This document shows positions 9,338-17,871 of a DNA stretch of 64,000 bases, piece after piece (within the stretch, counting starts at the first letter, position 1; each line of letters opens with the position of its first letter). The notes under the pieces are model-generated. The model did no database searches, was not told where the DNA came from, and saw only the letters and a list, made by a program, of their open reading frames with translations. This DNA is from Pseudarthrobacter sp. NIBRBAC000502770. Lineage in GTDB: Bacteria; Actinomycetota; Actinomycetes; Actinomycetales; Micrococcaceae. Made by a program: the position numbers and the translations under genes. The stretch lies in NCBI RefSeq assembly GCF_006517815.1, contig NZ_CP041198.1, forward strand, positions 2,418,001 to 2,482,000, in the 5' to 3' direction.

Positions 9338-9416
9338 GGTGGTACCTTTCAGGGGTTTTGCTGGAGGGACGGGTGTACCCCAGGGAGGGGAAAGAATTGC
9401 GCGGTGAAGCCACCGC

Positions 9417-10226
9417 TCAGTGGGAGAGGACCGAAGCCAGGAATGAACGTGCTCGTTCGGTTTTCGGGCTGTCGAAGAACGCATCCGGTGCGTCCTGCTC
9501 GACGATCGCGCCCTGGTCCATGAAAATCACCCGGTCCGCGGCTCGACGGGCGAAGCCCATCTCGTGGGTGACCACGACCATGGTCATGCCCTCCGCGGCA
9601 AGGGACGTCATGACATTCAGGACCTCGTTGACCATTTCGGGATCCAGCGCCGATGTTGGTTCATCAAAGAGCATGACTTTGGGGTTCATGGCCAGTGCCC
9701 GGGCGATGGCTGCCCGCTGTTGTTGGCCGCCGGAGAGCTCAGCCGGGTAGGCATGGGCTTTCTGTCCGATGCCGACGCGTTCGAGCAGTCGCATCGCCTC
9801 CGTTTCGGCATCCTTGCGGTTGATTTTGCGCACCTTCATTGGTGCGAGGGTGAGGTTGTCCAGGATGGTGCGATGGGCGAAGAGGTTGAAGGACTGGAAG
9901 ACCATTCCGACGTCGGAACGAAGCTCGGCCAGGCCGGGGCCTTCGGCCGGGAGAGTCCGCCCGTCGATGTGGATTTCTCCGCCGTCGATGGTTTCAAGCC
10001 TGTTGATGGTCCGGCAGAGCGTGGATTTGCCCGATCCGGAAGGCCCCACAACGACGATCACTTCCCCGGCCATGACGGTCAGGTCAATGTTCCGCAGCAC
10101 GTGCAGGGCACCGAAGTGTTTGTCGACGCCTTTGAGGCTGACCATGGGAACCCGATCCGGGTTATTGTCCCGGGACGGGCTCATGACCGAGGCCTGACTA
10201 ACAGTGGAATTTATCGGTTTCATCAT
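9417..10226 (-). CDS. polar amino acid ABC transporter ATP-binding protein (GluA-like)
   Basis: A 269-residue ABC ATPase: Walker [10 protein letters not shown] at 61-69, Q loop in FQSFNLF, signature LSGGQQQR, Walker [13 protein letters not shown] and switch His in VVTHEMGF. About 25 extra N-terminal residues precede the family's usual start. The first ATG (10226) overlaps the stop of the regulator gene (ATGA) and follows AGGAGG closely; the ATG directly after it is equally well placed. It powers the two permeases downstream. Confidence 0.95.
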   Translation of the reverse strand: MMKPINSTVSQASVMSPSRDNNPDRVPMVSLKGVDKHFGALHVLRNIDLTVMAGEVIVVVGPSGSGKSTLCRTINRLETIDGGEIHIDGRTLPAEGPGLAELRSDVGMVFQSFNLFAHRTILDNLTLAPMKVRKINRKDAETEAMRLLERVGIGQKAHAYPAELSGGQQQRAAIARALAMNPKVMLFDEPTSALDPEMVNEVLNVMTSLAAEGMTMVVVTHEMGFARRAADRVIFMDQGAIVEQDAPDAFFDSPKTERARSFLASVLSH

Positions 10227-11098
10227 GATTCCTCCTCGAGCCGGGGTCGTGCCGCGGCTGCGCGTTGAATGAGCGATCGTTCTTCCCAAAGCTTCATTCT
10301 GTTGATGCCCTTGGAGCCGGTCTGGACAAGGACAGATTCCACAAGAGCTTCGATCAGGACCATCAAGGGTGCGAAGGAATCAAACGGGATCCCTCCCACT
10401 GGAACGGCGAGCACGACGTCGGCGTCGTCGGCGCTCGGTGACAGGCCCTCGTCGGTGATCACGATCAGGGACGCGCCTTCCTTCTTGGCCAGCGCTGCCA
10501 CTTGCCGTGCCGGCTGCTGGTAGCGGCGCAGGTCGAAGAGGATGACGACCGTGTTCTTGCGTGCGGTGTAGAGCTTGCCGATGTCATAGCCCAGAGGGTC
10601 GGCCAGGAAGTCCACGTTCGGGATGATCTGGTCGAGCTGACGGGCGAGGATCTCGGCGACGAATCGCGAGTAGTAGCCTCCGGCGATCAGGACAGCACGT
10701 GCGTCGGCCGCCAGCAGCTTGGCTGCCCGGTCGAACTCCCCGGTGGCCACTGTTGAATGCAGCCGGTCCACGAGCTCCCGGCGTTCGGCGACGATGCGGC
10801 CAAAGCCGGTCATCTCCTCGTCGCCGTCAACGACCCGCTCGGCACGATGGACCGGGGCGCTCAGCTCGTGCATGATCTCGTCACGCAGGTGCTTCTGGAA
10901 ATCGGCATAGCTGTCCATTCCCAGGCGCGCTACCAATCGCAGCACCGTCGGCGCGCTTGTCCCCGCAGCCTTGGCCAATGTATTCGCACTGGCCAGGCCG
11001 ATGCTGGGGTAATCAGCCAGCAGCGTGCGCGCCACTTTACGTTCGGAAGGGGCCATCTCCTCCATCCGGGCGAAAATCTCGTTCTTAACCCGGATCAC
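10223..11098 (-). CDS. MurR/RpiR family transcriptional regulator
   Basis: A 291-residue regulator. Residues 1-77 form the HTH_6 domain ([17 protein letters not shown], then [18 protein letters not shown]), and about 125-260 a SIS domain that in this family binds a phosphosugar or related metabolite. The start is GTG. The gene sits between the peptidase and transporter genes, so it most likely controls this operon and the divergent glutaminase gene, possibly at the TTACGAAA repeats in the shared intergenic region. SIS ligands are usually sugar phosphates, so its use with an amino-acid system is unusual. Confidence 0.92.
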   Translation of the reverse strand: MIRVKNEIFARMEEMAPSERKVARTLLADYPSIGLASANTLAKAAGTSAPTVLRLVARLGMDSYADFQKHLRDEIMHELSAPVHRAERVVDGDEEMTGFGRIVAERRELVDRLHSTVATGEFDRAAKLLAADARAVLIAGGYYSRFVAEILARQLDQIIPNVDFLADPLGYDIGKLYTARKNTVVILFDLRRYQQPARQVAALAKKEGASLIVITDEGLSPSADDADVVLAVPVGGIPFDSFAPLMVLIEALVESVLVQTGSKGINRMKLWEERSLIQRAAAARPRLEEES

Positions 11099-11108
11099 AG
11101 CATCGTCT

Positions 11109-12023
11109 TCATGTCAGGGTCACCAATTCACCGGATTCCTCATAGGCGGCAAACATGGCCGAGGAGTTGTAGGCAACGACCACCCGGCCATCTGCTCCCA
11201 CCGCAATCAGCCCGCCATCGGCGCCGCGGCCGTTCAGTTCGGCATCGATGGTTCCCCGTACTGCGTCGGGCAGGGATGCCCCGGCGTAGTTCATCCGCGC
11301 GTACACGTCATGGGCGACTACGCCCTGGATGAAGGCCTCGCCCTCCCCTGTGCAGGACACGGCGACGACTCCGTCATGGGCGTAGGTACCGGCACCGATT
11401 ACCGGGGTGTCCCCGACGCGGCCTTCGTGCTGGTTAACCATGCCGCCGGTGGAGGTTGCGGCGGCGACCCTCCCCTGGCTGTCGACCGCAACGGCGCCGA
11501 CAGTGCCGTGGCGTGACTGGGCCAGTTCCTTGGCTTGGACTTTCGCCAGCTGCTGCCGGCGGGATTCCGTCACGAAATAAGTGGGCTCTACGGTTTCAAG
11601 TCCCCACCCTGCGAGCAGCTGCTCGTCGGGGGCCACGAGGAGTACGTGGGCTGTCTCCTCCAGGACCTTCCTGGCAGCGAAGACAGGGTTTTTGGCATTT
11701 CGTGTGACCGCAACGGCCCCGGCGCGGCCGTCCCCGGTCATGACCGAGGCATCCAGTTCGGCCTCGCCCTGAGCGGTCAACGCCGCGCCGCGCCCGGCGT
11801 TGAAGAGGACACAGTTTTCAAGTTCCTCCACAGCCGCGCACACGGCATCCAGCGCAGAACCTCCGGCCGCCAGAACGGCGTGGCCGGCGCGGTAGGCGCC
11901 GGCGAGGCCCTCGGAGTACTGCCCCTCCTCTTCAAGGGACAGTTCAGAATCCCGGCCACCGGCCCCACCATGCAGGACCAGCGCGAATCCGCTGGCCGCG
12001 GGGGCGATGTCAATAACGCGCAT
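11109..12023 (-). CDS. isoaspartyl peptidase / type III L-asparaginase (Ntn hydrolase)
   Basis: A 304-residue plant-type asparaginase. LHGGAGG opens the protein and the nucleophile is the Thr of RHGTVGAVAVD (Thr174), where the precursor is expected to cut itself into two subunits. TSTGGM and NQHEGRVGD form the substrate-binding part that follows. The enzyme cleaves beta-aspartyl dipeptides and asparagine. The start at 12023 has AAGGA upstream; longer readings run into the divergent promoter. It is the first gene of the operon with the regulator and transporter. Confidence 0.92.
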   Translation of the reverse strand: MRVIDIAPAASGFALVLHGGAGGRDSELSLEEEGQYSEGLAGAYRAGHAVLAAGGSALDAVCAAVEELENCVLFNAGRGAALTAQGEAELDASVMTGDGRAGAVAVTRNAKNPVFAARKVLEETAHVLLVAPDEQLLAGWGLETVEPTYFVTESRRQQLAKVQAKELAQSRHGTVGAVAVDSQGRVAAATSTGGMVNQHEGRVGDTPVIGAGTYAHDGVVAVSCTGEGEAFIQGVVAHDVYARMNYAGASLPDAVRGTIDAELNGRGADGGLIAVGADGRVVVAYNSSAMFAAYEESGELVTLT

Positions 12024-12286
12024 CAATATTCCTTGTCTTTTCAGTGCCAGGCCCGGGACCCGGCAACGGCCTCGGCCGTTGAGGCTGATTTCGTCCGTCC
12101 CGGAATCCCGGAAGTTCATGTGACTTAGACCATAGACGCAAACGTTACGAAAAGAAACCCTTCTAATAAATTTGGTACTGTTCATTACGAAATCGAGGCA
12201 TAGCTCGACTCGTGCAGAACCCCCTCCTCCGCACGGCCCACCGAGGCCCAAGCCTCGGCACATCAACGAATCGCAAGGGAGCATTC
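12024..12286. promoter_or_regulatory. divergent intergenic region with paired TTACGAAA sites
   Basis: This 263-bp region separates the peptidase operon from the glutaminase gene. Its AT-rich middle carries two direct copies of TTACGAAA (12145-12152 and 12185-12192), exactly 40 bp apart, flanking the only AT-rich segment. They are candidate half-sites for the RpiR regulator encoded downstream. This is inference from position and repetition; promoter elements could not be fixed with confidence. Confidence 0.4.
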
Positions 12287-13240
12287 GTGGAACGCAGAAC
12301 ACGCAGCGGACTAAACGATTACGACCCCCCGATGGACCTCCAGCGGATAACCGATGACATCGTGGCGAAGGTTGCACCGATCGTCGGCCAGTACCCGCCA
12401 GCTGACTACATCCCGGGCCTGAAGGCCATTGACCCCAGCCAATTCGGCATAGCCGTGGCAACAGTCAACGGCGAAGTTTATGGCGCAGGGAACTGGACCA
12501 CACCGTTCTCCATCCAAAGCATCTCAAAGGTCTTCACCCTGGCGCTTGTGCTCGCCGCCGATGGCGAGGACCTATGGCGGCGCGTCTTCCGGGAACCCTC
12601 CGGAAACGCCTTCAACTCCCTCCTGCAGCTCGAGCACGAAGCCGGCATCCCGCGCAACCCGTTTATCAACGCCGGCGCTCTTGTCATCACCGACCGCCTC
12701 CACACCCTCACCGGAAACGCCAGCAGCACGGTGAGGGACCTGCTTCGAGCAGAAAGCGGAAGCACCGTGGACCCGGACCCCAACATCGCCGCTTCTGAAG
12801 CCGCGCATGGCCACCGCAACGCCGCACTCGCGCACCTGCTGTCCAGCTACGGCAACCTGGACAACCCGGTCGAAACCGTTCTGCACGAATACATCCAGCA
12901 CTGCGCCCTCACAATGAACTGCCGCGACCTCGCCGTCTCCGCACGCTTTCTCGCCTCAAACGGTAGGGACGCCAACGGCCACATGGTCCTCTCGGCATCA
13001 CACGCAAAACGGGTAAACGCGCTCATGCTGACCTGCGGCCTCTACGACGCCGCCGGGGAATTCGCATACAGGGTAGGACTGCCCGCCAAAAGTGGAGTCG
13101 GCGGCGGAATACTCGCCATCGTCCCAGGAAAATGCGCCATCAGCGTGTGGAGTCCGGGACTGGGAAAGTCCGGAAATTCCGTCGCGGGTGTCGCCGCCCT
13201 GGACGAATTCACCAACCGCACCGGGTGGTCCATCTTCTGA
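12287..13240 (+). CDS. glsA: glutaminase (GlsA family)
   Basis: A 317-residue serine-dependent beta-lactamase-fold glutaminase that converts glutamine to glutamate and ammonia. The catalytic SxxK pair is in SIQSISKVF (Ser78, Lys81); EPSGNAFNS, GIPRNPFINAGAL and KSGVGGGI are further hallmark motifs. I chose GTG 12287 because AAGGGAG lies 7 nt upstream; an ATG 45 nt downstream has no ribosome site. It is divergent from the isoaspartyl peptidase and glutamate-type transporter genes, so the locus can import and deamidate amides. Confidence 0.93.
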   Translation: MERRTRSGLNDYDPPMDLQRITDDIVAKVAPIVGQYPPADYIPGLKAIDPSQFGIAVATVNGEVYGAGNWTTPFSIQSISKVFTLALVLAADGEDLWRRVFREPSGNAFNSLLQLEHEAGIPRNPFINAGALVITDRLHTLTGNASSTVRDLLRAESGSTVDPDPNIAASEAAHGHRNAALAHLLSSYGNLDNPVETVLHEYIQHCALTMNCRDLAVSARFLASNGRDANGHMVLSASHAKRVNALMLTCGLYDAAGEFAYRVGLPAKSGVGGGILAIVPGKCAISVWSPGLGKSGNSVAGVAALDEFTNRTGWSIF

Positions 13241-13331
13241 GTGTCCGCTTGGTCATCCACACGGGCATCGCCAAAACACCAACCGAACGAGTAGTCCCCA
13301 GGATCGGACCCAAGCATTACTGCTCATCGAG

Positions 13332-13367
13332 GGGCGCGCTCAGCGAACGGGGCGCGCCTTTTTCGTG
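13332..13367 (+). terminator. terminator downstream of glutaminase, exact copy of csbD terminator
   Basis: All 36 bases are identical to the csbD terminator at 6201-6236, including the T tract and TTCGTG. It may end the glutaminase transcript. Confidence 0.85.
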
Positions 13368-13378
13368 CTGAAAAAGGC

Positions 13379-13490
13379 TTGCCAGACTAACTATCACCAG
13401 GCTTAGTATGGTTCCAGCCGGAGGGGACGGCTTTTGGGGAATGGGAAATGAACGGGTGCGCTCAGCGAATGGGGCGCACCCTTTCCTGTG
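13379..13490 (+). ncRNA. promoter-terminator unit without a gene (candidate ~75-nt RNA)
   Basis: TTGCCA (13379-13384) and TAGTAT (13404-13409) copy the csbD promoter with its 19-bp spacer. Transcription would begin near 13416 and meet a second hairpin at 13454-13480, GGGTGCGC/GCGCACCC, followed by CTTTCC. That hairpin is the csbD terminator with two compensating base changes that keep the stem. No reading frame of note lies between. It is either the remains of a second csbD locus that lost its gene or a small RNA derived from it. Only the arrangement is seen; transcription is inferred. Confidence 0.4.
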
Positions 13491-13565
13491 TGCGCCTCCG
13501 TTGTTGGCCGGCCGCCCCGGAGTTTCAGCGGGGTCGTCCGCGGTCGCGGTCCTAGACTCGGGGTC

Positions 13566-13772
13566 ATGCACCCCTTGGCGGCAATCGGCCTGGTGTTCCT
13601 CACCGGGCTCGGATGGATGGCGACCACCCTGATACTGCTGGTGGCCCTGGCCAGGGCAAAGCCCAAACGCACACACCTGACCGGGACTGGCCCCACCGCC
13701 GGGGATGAGATGTCCCATCAGGCGGAGAACGTTCAGGAACTGACCAGCCCACTGCAGGGAACGCAACCATGA
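13566..13772 (+). CDS. small single-pass membrane protein
   Basis: A 68-residue protein with one strong membrane helix (about residues 6-28) and a polar tail. The ATG follows TAGACT by 7 nt, which fits a leaderless start. Its stop overlaps the ATG of the next gene (ATGA), so the two are translated together. No family is recognised. Confidence 0.6.
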   Translation: MHPLAAIGLVFLTGLGWMATTLILLVALARAKPKRTHLTGTGPTAGDEMSHQAENVQELTSPLQGTQP

Positions 13773-14428
13773 GCCAGACCAAACGCCAGGCACCCGACCC
13801 GGAGTGGGTCCTGATGTACCGGCAAGGTATCCCGGCTGCGAAGATCGCCGCCGGCGCGGGCGTCGCCGGATCGGTGGTGAGGTATCAACTGACGCTGGCC
13901 GGGAAGCAGGACCCGGGCCTGCGCGAAGAGCATCGCAAGGCTCTGCCGCCAGCGCCGACCCGGCTGACAGCTGCCGGCCAGCGGACCCTGAACGACCTTC
14001 TGGCGTTCTGGGACGCCGAGAAGCGGTTGCCAGTTGCCGGCCGGGATGCCCGGGAGTCGAAGTTGGCCGGGTGGCTGGCGCGCCGTCGCAAGGAGGCCAC
14101 CGTCGGGTCCCTATCCCCCGCGTACGCCCGGGTCCTCGATACGATTCCTGGCTGGCGGGACCAGGCCACGAAGCACGACGCCGATGAGGCCCGCTGGGCG
14201 CAGCGCCTCGATGAAGTCGCCGCCTACCTGGCTGCCAGGCGTGAATGGCCCCTGCACAACAAGACCGATGACCGGGAGGAACGCACCCTGGGCATCTGGC
14301 TCCACACCCAGCGCATCACCCGGCGGGCCGGCAAACTCGACGAGTCCAAGGAAGCCCGGCTCAACGATGTCATCCCGGGCTGGCAGCACGGCCGACCGCG
14401 GCGCGGAGCAAACAGCCGCACCCGCTAA
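13769..14428 (+). CDS. helicase-associated (HA) domain protein without a helicase
   Basis: A 219-residue cytoplasmic protein. Residues about 10-45 look like a small helix-turn-helix (IPAAKIAAGAGVAGSVVRYQL). Two repeats of the helicase-associated domain follow, each with the W..R..LP.......RE..LG.WL pattern (about 75-120 and 145-200). Such stand-alone HA proteins are frequent in Arthrobacter accessory DNA; the domain probably binds nucleic acid. The end of a second copy survives as a fragment at 22071-22187. Confidence 0.78.
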   Translation: MSQTKRQAPDPEWVLMYRQGIPAAKIAAGAGVAGSVVRYQLTLAGKQDPGLREEHRKALPPAPTRLTAAGQRTLNDLLAFWDAEKRLPVAGRDARESKLAGWLARRRKEATVGSLSPAYARVLDTIPGWRDQATKHDADEARWAQRLDEVAAYLAARREWPLHNKTDDREERTLGIWLHTQRITRRAGKLDESKEARLNDVIPGWQHGRPRRGANSRTR

Positions 14429-14439
14429 GCAGGGGTGGG

Positions 14440-14685
14440 CTAGGGATCCAGATCCGGCAGCTCGCCGGCGAAGACCGTCCGGGGATCCAGGCCGACTGCC
14501 TCGAGGATCGCCCGAGCCAAGGCTGGCGCATGCTCGGCCCGGTACTCCACCGATGCGCTGACGCCGTTGGCCTGGTCAATCTGGATGCAGGCGTCCGAGG
14601 TGTGAATGGGCTTCCACACCTTGAGGTGGTCATCCGGGATCACGGTGTCCCGGTGCCGGTGCACGAAGTAGTCCTCAGCGGTCAT
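14440..14685 (-). CDS. small protein of unknown function (intact copy of a duplicated gene)
   Basis: An 81-residue soluble protein. GGAGGAG precedes the ATG and a TATAGT -10 element lies about 40 bp upstream of it. Its C-terminal RAEHAPALARAILEAVGLDP is also found, with the promoter, in a truncated copy at 24875-25003. The gene is convergent with the HA-domain gene, 11 bp apart. The family is not recognised; the C-terminal pattern resembles the end of small EsxA-unrelated helical domains, without more to go on. Confidence 0.72.
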   Translation of the reverse strand: MTAEDYFVHRHRDTVIPDDHLKVWKPIHTSDACIQIDQANGVSASVEYRAEHAPALARAILEAVGLDPRTVFAGELPDLDP

Positions 14686-14788
14686 GGCGGTCTCCTCCTG
14701 AAAATGGGCAAGAGAGCACTATAAGCATGCCTGGGCTGTCCGGGCCAGTGGTGGTGGACACGTGGCCCGCGCCGAACCGTGGCCGGCT

Positions 14789-14947
14789 CTACCCTCCTGC
14801 CCAATGGCTGAAATTGCCTCCACCGACGGTGCGTTCATCGTCGTCTTTGCCGCAGCGCCGGCAGCGCCTGTAGAGACGGCCGTCGTCGGCGTGCTCGACA
14901 TGCCATTCGTGCCGAATATTCAGTTTGCACATCAGGATCTGCAGCAT
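14789..14947 (-). CDS. 52-residue zinc-ribbon-like small protein
   Basis: A short gene with good ribosome site (GGAGAAGG) before the ATG at 14947. The protein begins MLQILMCKLNIRHEWHVEHA and contains CRRCGK: a single Cys plus CxxC pattern like the small actinobacterial proteins with an RHxW...CxxCGK core, which probably bind zinc. Codon use is typical of the neighbourhood. Function unknown. Confidence 0.68.
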   Translation of the reverse strand: MLQILMCKLNIRHEWHVEHADDGRLYRRCRRCGKDDDERTVGGGNFSHWAGG

Positions 14948-15176
14948 GGCCTTCTCCGATCCGCGAATCCGGCACCATCAATGATGGCCCTTACAGGGCC
15001 TAAGGGAAATGGGCGAATAGTGGCCAACCTGTGAGATGCGCAGGGGCTTGTGTGCACGTCGCGTCTGGTAGCCCTAGTATTCAGGTATCGGGATCACGTA
15101 CGGGGGGTGATGGTCCCGATTTTCCTGGAGCAAACCGGGAATCCGACTGCACCCCATCCTGTTTTGAGGACAATGG

Positions 15177-15626
15177 ATGTGGGATTTGACTGGTCTGGAG
15201 TTGACGGGCGTCTACGGAACCTGGTCCGGGCGATCGTACGAGCTGGTCAATGCTGAGGCGGAGATCATGACGCTGGTGATGAGCGCGGAAGAGGCGCCGG
15301 GGCCCGACTGGGCGCACCGGACACCGGATGACTTCTATGGCGAGTCCTTGCGGTGGGAACTCAACGTTCCCCGCACCGAGGTCACCGACGTCCACACCAC
15401 GGTCGTTCAGGGAACCATGGAGGGGCATTTCGTGGACGTGCTCGCCCAACGCCACGACCGTGCCTGGGCCATCTCTGCCGAAAACCCGCCCGAAACCCTG
15501 ACGGAGCTGCTGCGCCGGCTGGGGATGGTTCCCGCCGGCGGCACCTGGAGCGGGTGGGTCCCGGAGACGGCGGTATCCATCACCGGCCGCGCGAGTTACG
15601 CGCCCTGGCCACAGCCCTGCTGCTAA
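15177..15626 (+). CDS. hypothetical protein
   Basis: A 149-residue soluble protein with GAGGA upstream of the ATG and typical codon use. No recognisable domain; Trp-rich ends and a central acidic stretch. Its last four bases overlap the end of the convergent acetyltransferase gene. The 230 bp before it (14948-15176) hold no gene I can support. Confidence 0.6.
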   Translation: MWDLTGLELTGVYGTWSGRSYELVNAEAEIMTLVMSAEEAPGPDWAHRTPDDFYGESLRWELNVPRTEVTDVHTTVVQGTMEGHFVDVLAQRHDRAWAISAENPPETLTELLRRLGMVPAGGTWSGWVPETAVSITGRASYAPWPQPCC

Positions 15627-16204
15627 CGCAGGTCCTTGACCATGATCATGGCCGAGCAGAGGCAGGCGAGCCCGCAGTCGGGGCACGGGTATTCGGTGAA
15701 AGAGCCCTTCGACCAGAAGCCGCGGATCCGCACGACCGGTTCAAAGCCGTAGCGGGCGAGCAGCCCCTGCGATGAGCTTTTCGGGGCGGGGGTGATCCAG
15801 GAGGCGACCGTGACGATGCTGCAGCCGGCCTCGCGCAGGAAGTCCATCCGTGCCTCGACCAGGGCCGTGCCGATGCCGCGCCGGCGGGCGTGCGGGGCAA
15901 CAGCGGAGGCTTTCAGTTCCCCGACCTGCAGGCCGGCCAGTCCCTCGACAAGGTAGTTCGCTGTCTGAAGCCGGACGGCCAGCCGTTCCCTGGCGGCGTC
16001 ACCGAGGACGTGCGCGGTCGCCGCGCCGAGGAGCGCGCCGTCGGACTCGGCTCTCACCAGGATGGAGTCCTCTGAGCGCATGGTCTGCAGCACGTCGGCC
16101 GTGAAGCCATCCCCGAGGGCAGTGTTCAGCAGCGCGGCCGCGTTGATCGCCTCGGTCAGGGTCGGCGGTCCTGCGTATAGCACCGCCATGCTCGTGACAT
16201 CCAT
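15623..16204 (-). CDS. GNAT acetyltransferase with C-terminal zinc ribbon
   Basis: A 193-residue protein. The acetyl-CoA site is RRRGIGTALVEARM (about 108-122) after the strand VGELKASAVAPH, as in GNAT N-acetyltransferases. The tail ends CPDCGLACLC, a likely metal-binding ribbon not part of the GNAT fold. Substrate unknown. The start could be ATG 16204 or the Met six codons later. It is downstream of, and in the same direction as, the four-gene DUF3846 operon, but separated by 42 bp. Confidence 0.85.
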   Translation of the reverse strand: MDVTSMAVLYAGPPTLTEAINAAALLNTALGDGFTADVLQTMRSEDSILVRAESDGALLGAATAHVLGDAARERLAVRLQTANYLVEGLAGLQVGELKASAVAPHARRRGIGTALVEARMDFLREAGCSIVTVASWITPAPKSSSQGLLARYGFEPVVRIRGFWSKGSFTEYPCPDCGLACLCSAMIMVKDLR

Positions 16205-16246
16205 CGGGTCCCCCTCGGTTCTCTGCGTGTCTGCGCAGAGTACCGC

Positions 16247-16822
16247 TCAGGGCCGACGCTTGGAGGGCTTCCGGATGACGCCGCTGGAGTCCATGGGCCA
16301 CGACCGCTGGCCCTTGAGCACCAGGCGGTAATAGCGACCGGGCCGGGGCGTCCTCCGGGCCGGGACCAGGTCCTCTATCAGCCGGATGAACAACGCTTCG
16401 GCCTCGTCCTGTTCCAGGGACCCGGCGTAGCGATCCCCGGTGACGTCATTGATGACCGCGTAGCGGACCGGGATCGACGGGTACCACTCCTGGCCGGTGT
16501 CCCGGCGGAGGTCCCGCTCGGCGCCGAAGAGACCAAAGAACCCGGAGTCATCCTTGCGGCGCAGCGTGCGCAGCGCCTTGACGCGCCGGGCCTTGTAACG
16601 GGCGGCATCGCCGCGGCGGTCCGGGGACCCGATGGTCAGTGAAGCGCAGTCGCCGCGGAAGCGGAAGTAGAAGAACCGGCGGCCGATCCGGCCCCAGGCC
16701 TGGACCGGGACAGAGCCGCCGAAGCCGTTGTAGAAGCGCAGGCCCAAGTGGGCATACTTCGCCTCCAGCCGGGCGACGACGGCTTCGTGGGCGGGGTGGA
16801 TGTTGCGGTGGTGACGGGTCAT
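16247..16822 (-). CDS. basic protein of unknown function, last gene of DUF3846 operon
   Basis: A 191-residue, Arg-rich soluble protein. Its ATG overlaps the stop of the DUF3846 gene (ATGA), which fixes the start. It contains a beta-rich core (GLRFYNGFGGSVPVQAWGRI, FFYFRFRGD) and a conserved-looking YRLVLKGQRSWPM tail. Family not recognised. Coupling to the three upstream genes implies a shared job. Confidence 0.68.
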   Translation of the reverse strand: MTRHHRNIHPAHEAVVARLEAKYAHLGLRFYNGFGGSVPVQAWGRIGRRFFYFRFRGDCASLTIGSPDRRGDAARYKARRVKALRTLRRKDDSGFFGLFGAERDLRRDTGQEWYPSIPVRYAVINDVTGDRYAGSLEQDEAEALFIRLIEDLVPARRTPRPGRYYRLVLKGQRSWPMDSSGVIRKPSKRRP

Positions 16823-17190
16823 GAGTGGCCTTCCCGGGGAGCGGCTTCGTCGTTCAGCTGGAGCAGCCACCACTTGTGGTTGGCCACGATCGGAGTGTCC
16901 TCCCCGGCGGCATCGACCGGCCCGGTCAGGACGACGTCGCCGACGATGATGTCATCAGCCCGGACGGCCGCCGCCCAGTGGGCCAGCATGGTGGCACGGT
17001 GGTTGGCTGGACGGCCTTCGATCTTGCCGTTTTCGTTGAGGTACATGTTCATGGCGTACCGGTGCAGGCCCACCACTTCGATGTCGCCGGAGACGATCTC
17101 CTGAAGGGCTTGGAGGTATCGGTGGTCCTTGTCGACGTCACGAAAGGTGATGTCCAGGGCCGGGTCGGCGGGGATGACTGCTATCTGCAT
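16819..17190 (-). CDS. DUF3846 domain protein
   Basis: A 123-residue protein matching the DUF3846 pattern: a central loop MNMYLNENGKIEGRPANHRAT followed by DDIIVGDVVLTG. The domain is common on phages and plasmids and has no known biochemical role. The gene overlaps both neighbours and is third in a four-gene operon. Confidence 0.8.
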   Translation of the reverse strand: MQIAVIPADPALDITFRDVDKDHRYLQALQEIVSGDIEVVGLHRYAMNMYLNENGKIEGRPANHRATMLAHWAAAVRADDIIVGDVVLTGPVDAAGEDTPIVANHKWWLLQLNDEAAPREGHS

Positions 17191-17516
17191 GGCGGTGCCT
17201 TCCAGTGGGCCTGGGTGGTGGACGGGGCGGGTTCGTCGACGACGATGCGGACCCGGTTTTCACGGATCGCTTTGCTCAATTCCCACGGCTTCAGGGCGCC
17301 GGCCAGGTGACCGCCGTGGGTCTGGTTGCCGGCCCAGGTGGACAGCAGGGCGTGGTTCAAGGAGGTGTGGTCCCCGCGGTGCATCGCCATCGCGGCGGTG
17401 GCGGTGCCGATCTTCCCTGCCAGGCGGCCGAGGTACCACTCGGTGAAGGTGATGGGGGCGACGCCGTCGGCGGCGATGGCCTGCTGGTAGCGGCGGAACT
17501 TCTTCAGCGTCTTCAT
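17181..17516 (-). CDS. hypothetical protein in DUF3846 operon
   Basis: A 111-residue soluble protein, basic at the N-terminus, with a conserved-looking FTEWYLGRLAGKIG segment and an HxxLNHALLSTW segment. It overlaps the upstream gene by four bases (ATGA) and the DUF3846 gene by ten. Family not recognised. Confidence 0.7.
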   Translation of the reverse strand: MKTLKKFRRYQQAIAADGVAPITFTEWYLGRLAGKIGTATAAMAMHRGDHTSLNHALLSTWAGNQTHGGHLAGALKPWELSKAIRENRVRIVVDEPAPSTTQAHWKAPPCR

Positions 17517-17806
17517 GCCGCACGCAGGGCCTGGTCGGTGACGAAGCGGGCAGCACCGCCGGTGTAGAGCCGGTCCACGAGCCGGGTGACGTGCACCGGG
17601 GTCAGGGGCGGGTCGCTCGGGTCCAAGGGTCCGCCCAGCCAGGTGACGGCGGCGTCGAGCAGCTCCGGGTCAGTGCCGATGATCTTCCGTGCCCGGTCGG
17701 CGAGGGAGCTGCCGTGCAGGGCGTCGCCGTCCATGGGGAAGCCATCGGGGTGGCTGGCGATGATGGTGGTGCCGCCGGGGCGGACGGTGATGGTCGGGTT
17801 CGTCAT
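17513..17806 (-). CDS. hypothetical protein, first gene of DUF3846 operon
   Basis: A 97-residue soluble protein with no recognised domain. It starts 7 nt after the CCGCACACAT box, without room for a ribosome site, so a leaderless transcript is likely. Its stop overlaps the next start. The operon it opens runs to 16247. Confidence 0.72.
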   Translation of the reverse strand: MTNPTITVRPGGTTIIASHPDGFPMDGDALHGSSLADRARKIIGTDPELLDAAVTWLGGPLDPSDPPLTPVHVTRLVDRLYTGGAARFVTDQALRAA

Positions 17807-17813
17807 GGACCCT

Positions 17814-17823
17814 ATGTGTGCGG
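17814..17823 (-). promoter_or_regulatory. CCGCACACAT box, operon start
   Basis: The box ends exactly 7 nt before the ATG at 17806. Same spacing as at five other sites in the window; see the finding on this motif. Confidence 0.5.
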
Positions 17824-17871
17824 CGGCACCCCTCCCGCTCCCCCGCCGGGACTGGGGCTAGGCTGACATTT

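Noticed and set aside
15050..15256. Short plus-strand frame before the 15177 gene
   Set aside because: No ribosome site, overlaps the better-supported gene in another frame.
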